NCBI GenBank assembly: GCA_910578455.1
Contig: CAJTQA010000001.1
Location: 62,001-126,000 of the forward strand
DNA from: an uncultured Dorea sp.
Lineage (GTDB): Bacteria; Bacillota; Clostridia; Lachnospirales; Lachnospiraceae
DNA: 64,000 nucleotides
Reading direction: 5' to 3'
The notes beneath the pieces are model-generated. The model saw only the letters and a list, made by a program, of their open reading frames with translations, was not told the origin of the DNA and searched no databases. Made by a program: the position numbers and the translations under genes. Positions 33,909-43,950 of the stretch are shown here, piece by piece. Every line of letters begins with the position of its first letter. The first letter of the stretch is position 1.

Positions 33909-36155
33909 TTAACAGCCGTAAAGTTGTTCCCTCAATTTTGTAGAGCTTACCTTCTCTGTATAATTAAAAAACACGATATCCGCTCCCTGCTTTTTTAAAA
34001 ATTCTTTTGTCGCCAGCCAATCCATTTCCTCTCCATGATCATCTCCTGAAAACATACAGTCAAACTGATACATCTTATATGCATCCCGTATTCCTGCATA
34101 ATCAACCGGAAGTGCATCTGCCTGATCCACATATCTGCAAGAACGGAGCATCTCAACCCGATCCTCACACGGGATAATCGGATGCTTTTGTTTCTGTTTA
34201 TAAACTCCTTCATCCGAAACCACACCGACGATCAGATAGTCACACTGTTCCTTCGCTTTTTTCAAAAGGTTCACATGCCCTACATGGAACATATCAAAAA
34301 CACCCGCCACATAGCCAAGATGATATTTCTTCGCCTCATCGTTCTGATGAGCTGGCAAGTCAATCGCTGGTAGCTGTTTGCAAGGATATACTTTCCCCGA
34401 ATCAAAGATACCATAGTCCTTTACTCCCATGTCATCTAACTGCCTTACAACAGACAAGAAATTCTTAATACAGACAAGCACCTTATAATTTTCTAAATGC
34501 AGCGTATTTAAAATGTCCGGTGATTGAATTTCAATCCCCTCAACTTTCTTCCCCCATCGGTTTTTGTTGTTATCTACGATTGCATAAACCGGATATTCTT
34601 TCCCATACAACGATATAAAACGTTTTGCAAATATACCTGAGCCAAACAATATCAGTTTACGTCTGTCCAGCCCCTTAAAAATGTCCAGGAACATACGTTG
34701 GTATTCCGATTCAGAATAATTCATACGCTGACGGTTTGTATTGACAATTTCAGAATTACGCCTGCACTCTCCATGATATAAACTCAGTTTCTTTTTATTC
34801 AATAGACAGGAAAAAAACTCTGAATCTTTCTTTCGCCAGAAATCTCGATATTTCAGCAAACCATAACGCTCATAAAGCACTTCCATCGAAATAATCCTCT
34901 GTAATGCCATATTTCCAGAATATAAAGAACCTATCATTCTGTACAGAACTACATTTGCCGGACAATTTTCCACACAAAATTCCTGGTCAAAAAACATGAA
35001 TTCCCCATTTATATAAAAGCTATTCAGCGGCACAAGGTCCAAATATCCTCTTTTCAAAACAGCCCCCATTCCATCGCCTTTATCTGGCTGTATTATCTCA
35101 GAAGACTGCAAGACTAAATCTCTAAAATGATCCAGTTTCTCCAGAAACCGTTCCTTGTCCTTTTGTAACAGTTTTTTTAAATAAAGAGAACCTGTTTCCG
35201 CATCAATATAAGACATCTGATAAGAATCGTTTACTAACTTTGCACCAACGATTTGCAGTCCATGATCCTTTAAGTCTTCTCCGTGTTTTATTAAAACATT
35301 TAGTCTCTCTTTGCCTTCTTCATAAACTGCTCTCTTTTCAACAATACCTGACTTATGTATAATTGTCAGAATAGCATCTGTTTTCCCTCGCTCCACAGAG
35401 CTTGTAACATGACTGACATCTAATAATCTCCCATTCATAGAACATTCTATCAGGTAAGCATTCGCCATCTGATGAAATATGCCATTCTCCACTAGCACCG
35501 GATATAGGGATTCCTCCTCCAGAAAAACTGTGTCTGGATAATTATAAGTAGGAAACACCCTGCCCGCCAAATCTTCCCTTGGCTGAAAATCTTCAGAAAA
35601 AACAAGAAAAGGATTTCGCAAATCTGATAAGACAGAATAAAACTGAAACTCTTTTCTCTGCCATCCCGCAGCATGCAACAATTGCATCAGTTCTTCCCTG
35701 CTGTACATTCTCCCCTGAAATATATCTTCCTTTCTCGCATATGTTCTCTTATAATCTTCTATTCCATCAAAGCTGCGGTTTGTATAGGGATCTCTGTCTC
35801 CGCAAAAATATCGCAGGCCTAAACGGTTATTCATTCCCAGCAAGAGAATTCCTGTCGGTTTTAACATTTTTCGTAATGTTGTCAGGCTTCCAGACAGGTT
35901 CTTCTCCAGTTCTAATGTTTCTATGCACACCGCATAGTCAAAAAAAGCATATCTTTTTTCCTGCCACATTAGATCCTTCAGTTTCTTACAATCTGCATAA
36001 ACTATCTCTGATGTATAATCTTTAAGCACATCCGCATAAGAGTCTGGCTGTCCAATATAAAGGATCTTACTGTCCGGCCTAAAATCATACCAGTTTATCA
36101 GCGCTTTAGGAAATTCACGTATTAAATCTTCTGTCTCAAATAACGGTCCAGCCAT
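33909..36155 (-). CDS. Multidomain protein: methyltransferase, kinase-like, Rossmann, cytidylyltransferase
   Basis: Four parts can be seen in 748 residues. Residues 25-190 look like a class I SAM methyltransferase ([34 protein letters not shown]). Residues 200-480 have a kinase-like pattern ([19 protein letters not shown]), reminiscent of WbdD-type methyltransferase-kinases; this is a weak call. Residues 499-590 are the recurrent Rossmann domain ([27 protein letters not shown]). Residues 611-748 are a TagD-type cytidylyltransferase with HVGH (624-627) and SSTKLREQL. The last domain could make CDP-glycerol or a similar CDP-polyol. AAAGGG precedes the ATG. Confidence 0.7.
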   Translation of the reverse strand: MAGPLFETEDLIREFPKALINWYDFRPDSKILYIGQPDSYADVLKDYTSEIVYADCKKLKDLMWQEKRYAFFDYAVCIETLELEKNLSGSLTTLRKMLKPTGILLLGMNNRLGLRYFCGDRDPYTNRSFDGIEDYKRTYARKEDIFQGRMYSREELMQLLHAAGWQRKEFQFYSVLSDLRNPFLVFSEDFQPREDLAGRVFPTYNYPDTVFLEEESLYPVLVENGIFHQMANAYLIECSMNGRLLDVSHVTSSVERGKTDAILTIIHKSGIVEKRAVYEEGKERLNVLIKHGEDLKDHGLQIVGAKLVNDSYQMSYIDAETGSLYLKKLLQKDKERFLEKLDHFRDLVLQSSEIIQPDKGDGMGAVLKRGYLDLVPLNSFYINGEFMFFDQEFCVENCPANVVLYRMIGSLYSGNMALQRIISMEVLYERYGLLKYRDFWRKKDSEFFSCLLNKKKLSLYHGECRRNSEIVNTNRQRMNYSESEYQRMFLDIFKGLDRRKLILFGSGIFAKRFISLYGKEYPVYAIVDNNKNRWGKKVEGIEIQSPDILNTLHLENYKVLVCIKNFLSVVRQLDDMGVKDYGIFDSGKVYPCKQLPAIDLPAHQNDEAKKYHLGYVAGVFDMFHVGHVNLLKKAKEQCDYLIVGVVSDEGVYKQKQKHPIIPCEDRVEMLRSCRYVDQADALPVDYAGIRDAYKMYQFDCMFSGDDHGEEMDWLATKEFLKKQGADIVFFNYTEKVSSTKLREQLYGC

Positions 36156-36213
36156 ATTATAACCCTTTCTGTAATCACATAAAATATCCTTTCAAATAAT
36201 CCATATATCCAGG

Positions 36214-37512
36214 TTATTCAAAAATAATTATATTTTCATCCCTAATTCCTTCAGCCAATAATTGACATCTCATCTCAACATAATATTTACGGTTCAAGAC
36301 TAAAAACATTGCATTTGGATATCTCCTGACTGTTTCCTGTACCGGCATTATCTCAAAATCTTTCAGAAATGTTCCTTGCAGCTGGAGAGAATTATCACAG
36401 ACTGCTCGAATTGTGTTTTCATGTTGTAATAATATATTGAAAACTCTTCTTCCAATTGCTCCTGCTCCAAACATTACAATGTCTTTATTTTCCGTTTTAT
36501 TTAATATATTAATTGTTTTCCTCAGAAAATTTTTTTCTTTATTCTGCGAGGCCGACTCTATAAATTGTTTCTCATCATCTATAAGAAAAAATGTGTACTT
36601 ATACAAAGACTCACCAAATAAATCCTGTTTAATACTGCCGTTTTTTATATCTCTTTTTAACTCATCTACATATTTCTCTATAAAAATTTTTCTGCTTTTA
36701 TCTGATAAACGTTTATAATTCCAGTAATATGTCTTGTATTTTCTCTCAAAATACAATTTCCATGTTTTTTCATCGCTTATACCACGTTTATCTAATTCAT
36801 GAAACAAATATTCAAATTCTCCAACTATTTCAAATATCTTCTTATCATTCCTAACTGAACTGCCAGCATTATCTATCCGATATTGATATAAGGGCACATT
36901 CAAATGATAGACTGACTTTGCTAACAGATTCGACAAAAACATAAATGAAGTATCTTGGTAAGATGCCCCTTCCGATTCATTCAGCCTAATTTTATGTTGC
37001 AATAAAAATTCTCTTTTATATAGCGCTGTCCATATCCCATTCTCAATAATATTTTTATTGGGCTTATCCCCAAAATATAATACACGATCATACTCCTCTA
37101 TATTTGAATACTTATTTACTATATTAAAATATTCTTTATCATTATAGCAAACGAACTCATAGTAATTAGCATCCACGATATCAACATTATGTCGTACTGC
37201 GATATTGCACAACTGCCCAATCATATTAGAAGACAATTTGTCATCTGATTCCAATATCGCTATGTACTTTCCTTTTGCTTCTTTTATTCCCACATTCACT
37301 TTATGCCCATAGCTAGAATTAGAGTCGTTTATATATACAAGCCTGCTGTCTCTATTCTGTAATTCTTGTATAATCTCGTAAGACCTATCCCTACTCCCAT
37401 CATCAACACATATAACTTCTATATCTTTATAAGTTTGTGTCAACGCACTTTCTATGCAATCACGCAAATACTTTTCGGAATTATGCACCGGTATAATAAT
37501 CGTTATCTTCAT
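36214..37512 (-). CDS. GT2 glycosyltransferase with C-terminal Rossmann domain
   Basis: The 432-residue protein starts with a GT-A family 2 domain (ITIIIPVHNSEKYLRDCIES; VICVDDGSRDRSYEI; AILESDDKL as the DXD equivalent). Residues about 335-432 are the recurrent Rossmann domain (KDIVMFGAGAIGRRVFNIL, then CDNSLQLQGTF). The start is ATG at 37512 with GAAGGA eight bases upstream; the ATG at 37521 touches that site. Strongly AT-rich. Acceptor and sugar are unknown; it probably extends the flagellin glycan. Confidence 0.75.
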   Translation of the reverse strand: MKITIIIPVHNSEKYLRDCIESALTQTYKDIEVICVDDGSRDRSYEIIQELQNRDSRLVYINDSNSSYGHKVNVGIKEAKGKYIAILESDDKLSSNMIGQLCNIAVRHNVDIVDANYYEFVCYNDKEYFNIVNKYSNIEEYDRVLYFGDKPNKNIIENGIWTALYKREFLLQHKIRLNESEGASYQDTSFMFLSNLLAKSVYHLNVPLYQYRIDNAGSSVRNDKKIFEIVGEFEYLFHELDKRGISDEKTWKLYFERKYKTYYWNYKRLSDKSRKIFIEKYVDELKRDIKNGSIKQDLFGESLYKYTFFLIDDEKQFIESASQNKEKNFLRKTINILNKTENKDIVMFGAGAIGRRVFNILLQHENTIRAVCDNSLQLQGTFLKDFEIMPVQETVRRYPNAMFLVLNRKYYVEMRCQLLAEGIRDENIIIFE

Positions 37513-37531
37513 ATTATGCATCCTTCTTTTT

Positions 37532-38803
37532 CTAAACTATACTATAGTTCTGCACATCCTTTAAACTTTTACTAACAATTACCGTATTCATATAACCCAT
37601 ACTTATCGCATTATCCTGCATTATATATCTTTCATCTCCTGATTTTGCAATAATCACAATAGCATCTTCTTTTATGCCGCTATAATATCCCAATTCATGA
37701 ACTTCTTTTCCCTGAATATTCCTTGATGCAGGCATTTCACTAACTGCAAATCCTGCAATATCAATATTTCTTATTTTTAAATAGCCATATATGTTTCTGC
37801 CTATTTTTCCAGCTCCATATATTATCACATTATTATTTGCTTTTACTTTTTCAAGAAATTCCTGACATTTTTGCTCATAATCATTTATATATTTCAATAA
37901 CGACATATTAGGCGTCATAATCCATTTTTGTTCTTCACTTAATCTCGCACTTATCTCCGGCAAAAGCAAATTATATATATTATCTAATAGCGGGGACATC
38001 TCTCTATTTCCTTTCAATATATGTACGGCAAACAAAAATTTCATACTCTCCAATTCATTAACTACCACTTTCTGTAATTCACAATAATTCATGTCTTTTG
38101 CGTAAGTAAGCATATCTATAAATCCTTTTACAATATCATTCAAAAGATTTTGATTTTGAAACTCAATTATTTTCTTTGATCCTATGGTTGTATACACTTG
38201 CCTGCTCACAGCATAAAATTTTTCAGCTGCCCCAAGTACCTTTACCAGAAAAACCGGATCTTCATTTCTCATATACGGCGGAAATTCAATATGATTATGC
38301 AAAATTAGTTCTCTATTAAAAATAAATCTTGTAAATCCATAACAATACTGAAAATCCTCCATCATGATCATTTCATCCTTGTAGAAAACATTTTTATAAC
38401 GTCTGATAGAATTATTAACGCTGTTTCCAATTTCTGTTTTTTTCCCTATCGTTCCTCCTGCCACCAGGACATTCATTTCTTCTGCTTTTGAATACAGCAA
38501 CTCCAATACATCATCAGAAGTATAGCTGTCATCTGCGTCCATAAAAGCAACATATTTTCCAGTTGCTTTTTTTAAACCGATATTCCTTGCAGGCCCAGCT
38601 CCCCTCTTTTTACAATTATATAAAAAAATGTTATTGAAACTAATCATATAATTTTGAATGATTGCGCTACTGCCATCCTCAGAACCATTATCAATACATA
38701 TTATTTCTATTTTGGAAAGCGTCTGAGAAATAACGCTGTCAATGCAATACTTTAACGTTTTTTCTGCATTGTAAAAAGGAATAATAACACTAATATTAAT
38801 CAT
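37532..38803 (-). CDS. GT2 glycosyltransferase with C-terminal Rossmann domain
   Basis: A 423-residue paralog of the preceding entry: GT-A domain (ISVIIPFYNAEKTLKYCIDS; IICIDNGSEDGSS; AFMDADDSYT with DXD) and the C-terminal recurrent Rossmann domain (NVIIYGAGKIGRNIYGYL). Here the nucleotide-like DN motif after strand 2 is less clear (FAVSEMPASRN). The start is ATG at 38803, six bases after AGAGAGG; the frame reaches a TTG at 38842, which has no ribosome binding site. Confidence 0.75.
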   Translation of the reverse strand: MINISVIIPFYNAEKTLKYCIDSVISQTLSKIEIICIDNGSEDGSSAIIQNYMISFNNIFLYNCKKRGAGPARNIGLKKATGKYVAFMDADDSYTSDDVLELLYSKAEEMNVLVAGGTIGKKTEIGNSVNNSIRRYKNVFYKDEMIMMEDFQYCYGFTRFIFNRELILHNHIEFPPYMRNEDPVFLVKVLGAAEKFYAVSRQVYTTIGSKKIIEFQNQNLLNDIVKGFIDMLTYAKDMNYCELQKVVVNELESMKFLFAVHILKGNREMSPLLDNIYNLLLPEISARLSEEQKWIMTPNMSLLKYINDYEQKCQEFLEKVKANNNVIIYGAGKIGRNIYGYLKIRNIDIAGFAVSEMPASRNIQGKEVHELGYYSGIKEDAIVIIAKSGDERYIMQDNAISMGYMNTVIVSKSLKDVQNYSIV

Positions 38804-38831
38804 CAGAAACCTCTCTTGACTGTTTTCGAAC

Positions 38832-39977
38832 TTATTCTTCAATCACATCTGTAGGAATCGCATATAAAATCGTATCTCCGGCTGAGTTCATATAATGCCG
38901 CAGATAAATCTTATACTCACAATCCATTGACTGAATACTTTGGTATAACATTAGTAAATCATCCTGCATGTGATATGCACAAATTGCTAATATTGGATGA
39001 CAAGCTTTTATAGTATCCCTAGCACCATCCAGAGCCTTTCTTTCAGCTCCTTCAATATCTAACTTAATAAAACCTATATTTTTATTGTTTAGCTCGTCAA
39101 TTGTTATTGCTGTAATTTTGTTACTACATCCTGCATCTGACACATTTACTTTTTCCGAGAGATCATTTCCCCCTATGAATAATTCCTGAGATTCATTCCA
39201 TAGGGCATTCTGGTGAACGGTAATTTGATGCGGCGCAAATTGTTTACTCTGTTCTTTTATTTTTTTGCAATTTATTTCATCAATCTCAAAGGCATGAATC
39301 TTTAATACAGTATCAGCACCTAATTTATCAATAAAATATCTTATCGTATCACCATCATATGCTCCTCCATCAATAATTGTAGAAGTTTTGATTTTTTTAT
39401 AGCAGGCATTTGTTAATAAGTCTGTATCCAAATAAATCTCATTAACACTTCTTATATTGTTTATATATTCTATTTTTCTAGTTAATCGATAATTTAATAT
39501 ACCCTCCAAAGTATTTCTTGAGATGTCATCCGCATAATTCTCCGCCATCTTTTCTAATTCATCTACATTCTTTTTTATATAATTAATTTCTTTTGATTCA
39601 AATACCTTTTCTTCTGTTTCCCAGTTCATAGTATCCAAAAGATTCCAAGTTCTATCCAGCAAAGCGGCGTCCCACTTTTGAATTTGCATTTTAATTTCGT
39701 CAACCCACATAGACGCTATACATATTGCACTATCTGGGTATTTCTCCATAGCATGCTGAAAGGATTCCACAGTCAAACCACATTTGATGCTCCCCCATTT
39801 CCCCTTATAATTATCACAGAAACAACATGGTTTTATATCATGCATCTCTAATAACTTCTTTACCCAACTGCCGCTTTCCCCCGCTCCAAAGATTAACACA
39901 TGATTATATTTTTTCAAAGATTTCAAAACTCTTTTCTCTACTAAACCATCAACTGCATTTTTAAAATCTAATTTCAT
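38832..39977 (-). CDS. FkbM-type methyltransferase with N-terminal Rossmann domain
   Basis: The 381-residue protein has the recurrent Rossmann domain first (HVLIFGAGESGSWVKKLL; FCDNYKGKWGSIKCG, residues 26-115) and then an FkbM methyltransferase (TIIDGGAYDGDTIRYF near 200; FIKLDIEGAERKALDGA near 305). FkbM enzymes O-methylate sugars or polyketides. A tandem paralog lies directly upstream in the operon. GAGGAAG precedes the ATG. Confidence 0.78.
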   Translation of the reverse strand: MKLDFKNAVDGLVEKRVLKSLKKYNHVLIFGAGESGSWVKKLLEMHDIKPCCFCDNYKGKWGSIKCGLTVESFQHAMEKYPDSAICIASMWVDEIKMQIQKWDAALLDRTWNLLDTMNWETEEKVFESKEINYIKKNVDELEKMAENYADDISRNTLEGILNYRLTRKIEYINNIRSVNEIYLDTDLLTNACYKKIKTSTIIDGGAYDGDTIRYFIDKLGADTVLKIHAFEIDEINCKKIKEQSKQFAPHQITVHQNALWNESQELFIGGNDLSEKVNVSDAGCSNKITAITIDELNNKNIGFIKLDIEGAERKALDGARDTIKACHPILAICAYHMQDDLLMLYQSIQSMDCEYKIYLRHYMNSAGDTILYAIPTDVIEE

Positions 39978-40027
39978 TTTTTCTTCCTCTTAACTAATAA
40001 TCACTATTAATTCATGAAACGCCGCTT

Positions 40028-41176
40028 TTATTCCCTTCGCGATTTTGGCATTGCATATAATACCGTTTCCGACTGCCCAAATCGGTATTGCCTAATATAA
40101 AAACTATACTCACTTTGACAAAATGTTTTAATCAATAGAGGTACTTCAAAAAGATCTTCTGGCCTGTGATAAACACATATAGCTAAAATTGGTTTATTGG
40201 TCTTAATAATATTTTGAGCGCCAATTAATGCCTTTCGCTCCGCACCCTCAATATCCAATTTTATAAAATCAGCCTGTTTTCCAGCTAGCAGTCTATCCAA
40301 TGTAACACCATTCATACATTCTCCAGTTTCACTTACATGACTTCCACTATCTAATCCAAATGCCGCCTCATTAAATCTCAGCGTACCATTCTTGTTCCAC
40401 AAGGCACAATTGTATGTTTTTATTTTCTCTCTATGCAAATTTTTTATATTTTTTTCTAATTCAATGTATAAATCTTTTCCTGCCTCAATACAATAACATT
40501 CTCCTTCCCACTGTGGAAAAAATTCAAAAAATTGTTCTAATGTATCCCCTGTGTAAGCACCCCCATCTACAAATCCATTTTCAAAACAGTAATTCTTCAA
40601 AATGTCCATATCAAAATACTGGCACTCTTCTGCATCAATAAATTTCTCCATTCCTTCTAACCACACTATATTTTTGGTTATTCTATAGTTCAAAATGCTC
40701 ATAAATATCTTTTTTGATTTATCATCTTCCAAAATTTCAAACACTTCTTCGAATTTCTGAATATTATTTCTAATGAAATCTGCATCTGTATTATCCTTTT
40801 CAAACAGCATTCTTGCTGGTTGGAAATACATTATATGTTCTTTTTTTACCCCTTGTTTATGCAACTGCTTACGTATAGTGTTATATGCTGTGCTTGACAC
40901 CAAAATCAAAGTCTCATCCGATATTCCTTTTATAGTCTCTGGCGCAATTATTTTCAAGCCCGCATAGTCTTTTCCTATTTTCTCTTTATTATTATCACTA
41001 AACGCAACTACTTTGTCTGATAACTTTGCATTTTCTAGAATATTGAATGTTTTTATTCCACCAATTCCTGCGCCAAAAATAATTATCTCTTTATATGATT
41101 CTGTTTTTTTTAACAGTTGTTCTGTATACTTATTTGATCCATCCGTCCATTCAAGATACTCTCTAAGCTGTTTCAT
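40028..41176 (-). CDS. FkbM-type methyltransferase with N-terminal Rossmann domain
   Basis: A 382-residue paralog of the next gene in the operon. The Rossmann domain (EIIIFGAGIGGIKTFNIL; FSDNNKEKIGKDYAG; LKIIAPETIKG, residues 28-115) is followed by the FkbM domain (GFVDGGAYTGDTLEQF near 206; FIKLDIEGAERKALIGA near 310). Likely an O-methyltransferase for the flagellin glycan. AAAGGAG lies eight bases before the ATG. Confidence 0.78.
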   Translation of the reverse strand: MKQLREYLEWTDGSNKYTEQLLKKTESYKEIIIFGAGIGGIKTFNILENAKLSDKVVAFSDNNKEKIGKDYAGLKIIAPETIKGISDETLILVSSTAYNTIRKQLHKQGVKKEHIMYFQPARMLFEKDNTDADFIRNNIQKFEEVFEILEDDKSKKIFMSILNYRITKNIVWLEGMEKFIDAEECQYFDMDILKNYCFENGFVDGGAYTGDTLEQFFEFFPQWEGECYCIEAGKDLYIELEKNIKNLHREKIKTYNCALWNKNGTLRFNEAAFGLDSGSHVSETGECMNGVTLDRLLAGKQADFIKLDIEGAERKALIGAQNIIKTNKPILAICVYHRPEDLFEVPLLIKTFCQSEYSFYIRQYRFGQSETVLYAMPKSRRE

Positions 41177-41190
41177 TATATTAACTCCTT

Positions 41191-41841
41191 TTATAAATGT
41201 AAGACTTGGTTTGCTATCAATTGTGCAAATTTCAAGTCTTCCATTGTATCGATATCTACACCCTCAATTTCACCTACTTCCTGAATATACGGATTAAAGC
41301 CAATCCTTCTGCCATATTTAGTCCAAAGTTCTTTTTTGAATATAAAAAAGGCACTTGTCTCTACGAAAACTGGTGCAATATCTTGTGTTCTCGGCACGTT
41401 TCCTACATCATAATTTATAGGCTGACCCTGATACCATGCAAACGTCTGCATTTTCCTTGCAGTAAATGCAGAATCATATCCCTCATTCAACACTTTATTT
41501 AATGCATTTTCCAAAGTCTCCTTTTTGGTAAAAGGTGAGGTTGTACACATAGCAATATAAATATCTGCATCCACATCATTAATAAATGCTGTATATGTAT
41601 CCTTCGCCTTTATTTCATTCCCATCAAGCCATTTTTCTCGCTTGACAAATTTTGACGATTCCGGTATATATTGTGTCACCTCTTCATCGCTGCAATACAC
41701 ATATACGTCATTAATCTGTTTTACCTGTAATGCGGTATCTAATATATGATAACATAACGGTCTGCTCCCTATTGGCTGTATGTTTTTATGTGGCACTCTT
41801 TCACTGTTTAATTTAATCGTGGCAAATGCAGCAATTTTCAT
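41191..41841 (-). CDS. NeuA-type CMP-sugar cytidylyltransferase
   Basis: The 216-residue protein resembles acylneuraminate cytidylyltransferases: IKLNSERVPHKNIQPIGSRP replaces the usual A-R-x-x-S-x-R-x-x-x-K-N loop, and IYIAMCTTSPFTKKETLENA matches the T-S-P region; the C-terminus has GVDIDTMEDL. It is closer to NeuA than to KdsB. With KdsA and KdsC homologs downstream to upstream it would activate a 3-deoxy-ulosonic acid with CTP. It overlaps the upstream epimerase gene by 29 bases. Confidence 0.8.
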   Translation of the reverse strand: MKIAAFATIKLNSERVPHKNIQPIGSRPLCYHILDTALQVKQINDVYVYCSDEEVTQYIPESSKFVKREKWLDGNEIKAKDTYTAFINDVDADIYIAMCTTSPFTKKETLENALNKVLNEGYDSAFTARKMQTFAWYQGQPINYDVGNVPRTQDIAPVFVETSAFFIFKKELWTKYGRRIGFNPYIQEVGEIEGVDIDTMEDLKFAQLIANQVLHL

Positions 41842-42517
41842 TCTTCTTCCCTTTCTCTTCTATTTTTAATGTATTATAAATTAAATTCATATGTTTCATG
41901 TAATTCATGTCTCCGTAAAAAAGAGCTGCTGTCCCTAAAACAAAATTTTCAACTCCTTTTTGTCCCAACCTCCTGATTATTTCAACATTACACGCACCAT
42001 CCATACCAAGCGAAAAGTTATACATTTCTTTGAGACTAAGTAACTTATCAATCTTCTTTTCCGCATACGGAAGATACATCTGTCCGGCTTGTCCCGGATT
42101 AACTCCCATGATTAGCACTCTTCGCACCACATTCAATAGTTCTAAGACATTTTCAACAGATGTTCCCGGATTTATTACAATACCAGCTTCTAATCCAAGT
42201 TCTCCTATTTGCTGCAACGTAGTAATCGCATGATATTCTGATTCAGGATGAATATATATGATATCAGCACCGCACTCTGCAAAAATAGAAATATGTTTCT
42301 GTGGATTTTCTATCATAAGATGAACTTCCGTTTTTATTTTTGATTTCTTACATATATAAGCAATATCCTGCAGACCCATCCCAAAATACGGCACATACTG
42401 CCCGTCCATAACATCAAGATGAAATATATCTGCACCTGCAGCCTCCAATTTTTTTATTTCAGATTCAAGATGACTGTAATCTGCACACATCATAGATGGA
42501 CATAAATTAATTTTCAT
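41813..42517 (-). CDS. Ribulose-phosphate 3-epimerase family (AlsE-like features)
   Basis: A 234-residue TIM barrel of the pentulose/hexulose-phosphate 3-epimerase family: SMMCADYSHLESEIKKLE, FHLDVMDGQYVPYFG, TEVHLMIENP and MGVNPGQAGQMYLP. The C-terminal motif is MDGACN, like the DGSCN of allulose-6-phosphate epimerase (AlsE) rather than the DGGV of housekeeping Rpe. It may act on a ketohexose or ketopentose phosphate that feeds the KdsA homolog. It overlaps its upstream neighbour by 11 bases. Confidence 0.8.
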   Translation of the reverse strand: MKINLCPSMMCADYSHLESEIKKLEAAGADIFHLDVMDGQYVPYFGMGLQDIAYICKKSKIKTEVHLMIENPQKHISIFAECGADIIYIHPESEYHAITTLQQIGELGLEAGIVINPGTSVENVLELLNVVRRVLIMGVNPGQAGQMYLPYAEKKIDKLLSLKEMYNFSLGMDGACNVEIIRRLGQKGVENFVLGTAALFYGDMNYMKHMNLIYNTLKIEEKGKKNENCCICHD

Positions 42518-43007
42518 TGCCCTGCCCCCCTATCAGCATGTCATTTAATTTCAGCCATTCTATAAACTCTCTTATAGCACCATTACCGCCATTGTTTTTA
42601 CACACATATTGGCAAATATCCTTTACTTCTTGTACAGCATTCTTTGGGCACGCTGCAATTCCGCTATGAACCATCGCACTAATATCTATAATATCGTCAC
42701 CTATATATGCCATCTCTTCTTTTCTGCACCGCAATTCCTTCTGTAATTCTAATATTGCTTTCCCTTTATCTTTCACATTTTGCAGTACAATGCTAATTTC
42801 TAGTTCTTTTGCTCTATTCAATACGATGTCAGAAACTCTTCCTGTCATAATTACCGTCGTAACACCATTTTCAGGCAAAATTTCATGAATCCCATACCCA
42901 TCTTTAATATCAAAAGACTTAAACAATTCTCCTGTGGCCGCCATGTAAATGTTTCCATCAGTCATTGTTCCATCAACATCCATAATAAATACTTTAATTT
43001 TATCCAT
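42507..43007 (-). CDS. KdsC-like HAD phosphatase
   Basis: The 166-residue protein is a cap-less HAD phosphatase of the Kdo-8-phosphate/nonulosonate-9-phosphate type: MDVDGTMTDGNIYM (nucleophile Asp), FDIKDGYGIHEI, VIMTGRVSDI and YIGDDIIDISAM. It would remove phosphate from the ulosonate made by the KdsA homolog before CMP activation. Twenty-two bases after the isomerase gene. Confidence 0.85.
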   Translation of the reverse strand: MDKIKVFIMDVDGTMTDGNIYMAATGELFKSFDIKDGYGIHEILPENGVTTVIMTGRVSDIVLNRAKELEISIVLQNVKDKGKAILELQKELRCRKEEMAYIGDDIIDISAMVHSGIAACPKNAVQEVKDICQYVCKNNGGNGAIREFIEWLKLNDMLIGGQGNEN

Positions 43008-43029
43008 CCGGTTCCTCCGACTACATTTC

Positions 43030-43926
43030 TCAGCGTATCAATCTGGCGACAATCATATCCTCAAAATTAACATCCTTTATTTTCTCGCCAGGCATAAGCA
43101 AGATGCTCATCCCTCCCTTAAGGCGTATATTTTCTATGTTTCCTTCCCCATTAAGCACAGTAATACATTCTATTTCCTCGCCACTGTTTCTATATTTTGA
43201 TACATCTTTCTTTCGGCAAATTCCATATACATCTTCGTAAATCCATTCTTCCTCTTTACTTCTTATAACTTGCGGCACTTTTTGTGGTTTAATTGAATGG
43301 ATTGCTTTATCTATATGAAGTTCTCTTTTTTGGCCATTAGCGTCTTTCCGGTCATAATCAAAAAAGCGATATGTATAATCACTGCCATATTCAATTTCAT
43401 ATACCAAGCTTCCGCTCGTCATAGCATGAAGTGTTCCTGCCTCAACACAAGCACAATCATATTTCCGGATTGGCAAGCGTGCTGTTATTTCTTGAATCTT
43501 ATCTTTCTTCAGCATTTCTTTCACTTCTTCTATAGTATTACACCTGCATCCGCCGTAAATCCAGCCATCATCAGGCTGTTCCAAAAATAGCCAAGATTCT
43601 TTTTTCCCGATTCTTCTACTTTCAAGCAATTCTGCCGTTTCATCATCAGGATGAACTTGTATACTTAAGTTCTCTGTAGCATCTACTAATGCGATTGTTA
43701 AAGGAAATTCATCATATTTTGACAAATCCCATTTATAACGGTTTTGTTCAAATATTTTATGAAGAGTGTTTCCTTTATCCGGACCATTTAATATAATATT
43801 GGACATGTTCCTATGTCCATTAACCGTATACAAATGTCCGATTTTCCGATTTTTATCACTGACATAACAGTTTAATCGTTTCCCGCCCCATATTGTTTCA
43901 TGAATAATTGGTTCTAAAATATACAT
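43030..43926 (-). CDS. Class I mannose-6-phosphate isomerase-like cupin
   Basis: The 298-residue protein has the zinc site of type I phosphomannose isomerase: LSIQVHPDDETAE (Gln, His), KKESWLFLE (Glu) and CVEAGTLHAMTSG (His), then YEIEYGSDYTYRFFDYDR. The family converts ketose-6-phosphate to the aldose with mannose-type C2. Here it may make mannose 6-phosphate, or, with the 3-epimerase, an aldose phosphate for the KdsA homolog. No SIS-domain arabinose-5-phosphate isomerase is in the window. Confidence 0.85.
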   Translation of the reverse strand: MYILEPIIHETIWGGKRLNCYVSDKNRKIGHLYTVNGHRNMSNIILNGPDKGNTLHKIFEQNRYKWDLSKYDEFPLTIALVDATENLSIQVHPDDETAELLESRRIGKKESWLFLEQPDDGWIYGGCRCNTIEEVKEMLKKDKIQEITARLPIRKYDCACVEAGTLHAMTSGSLVYEIEYGSDYTYRFFDYDRKDANGQKRELHIDKAIHSIKPQKVPQVIRSKEEEWIYEDVYGICRKKDVSKYRNSGEEIECITVLNGEGNIENIRLKGGMSILLMPGEKIKDVNFEDMIVARLIR

Positions 43927-43950
43927 TTTAATGTCCTTACTAAAATTTAA

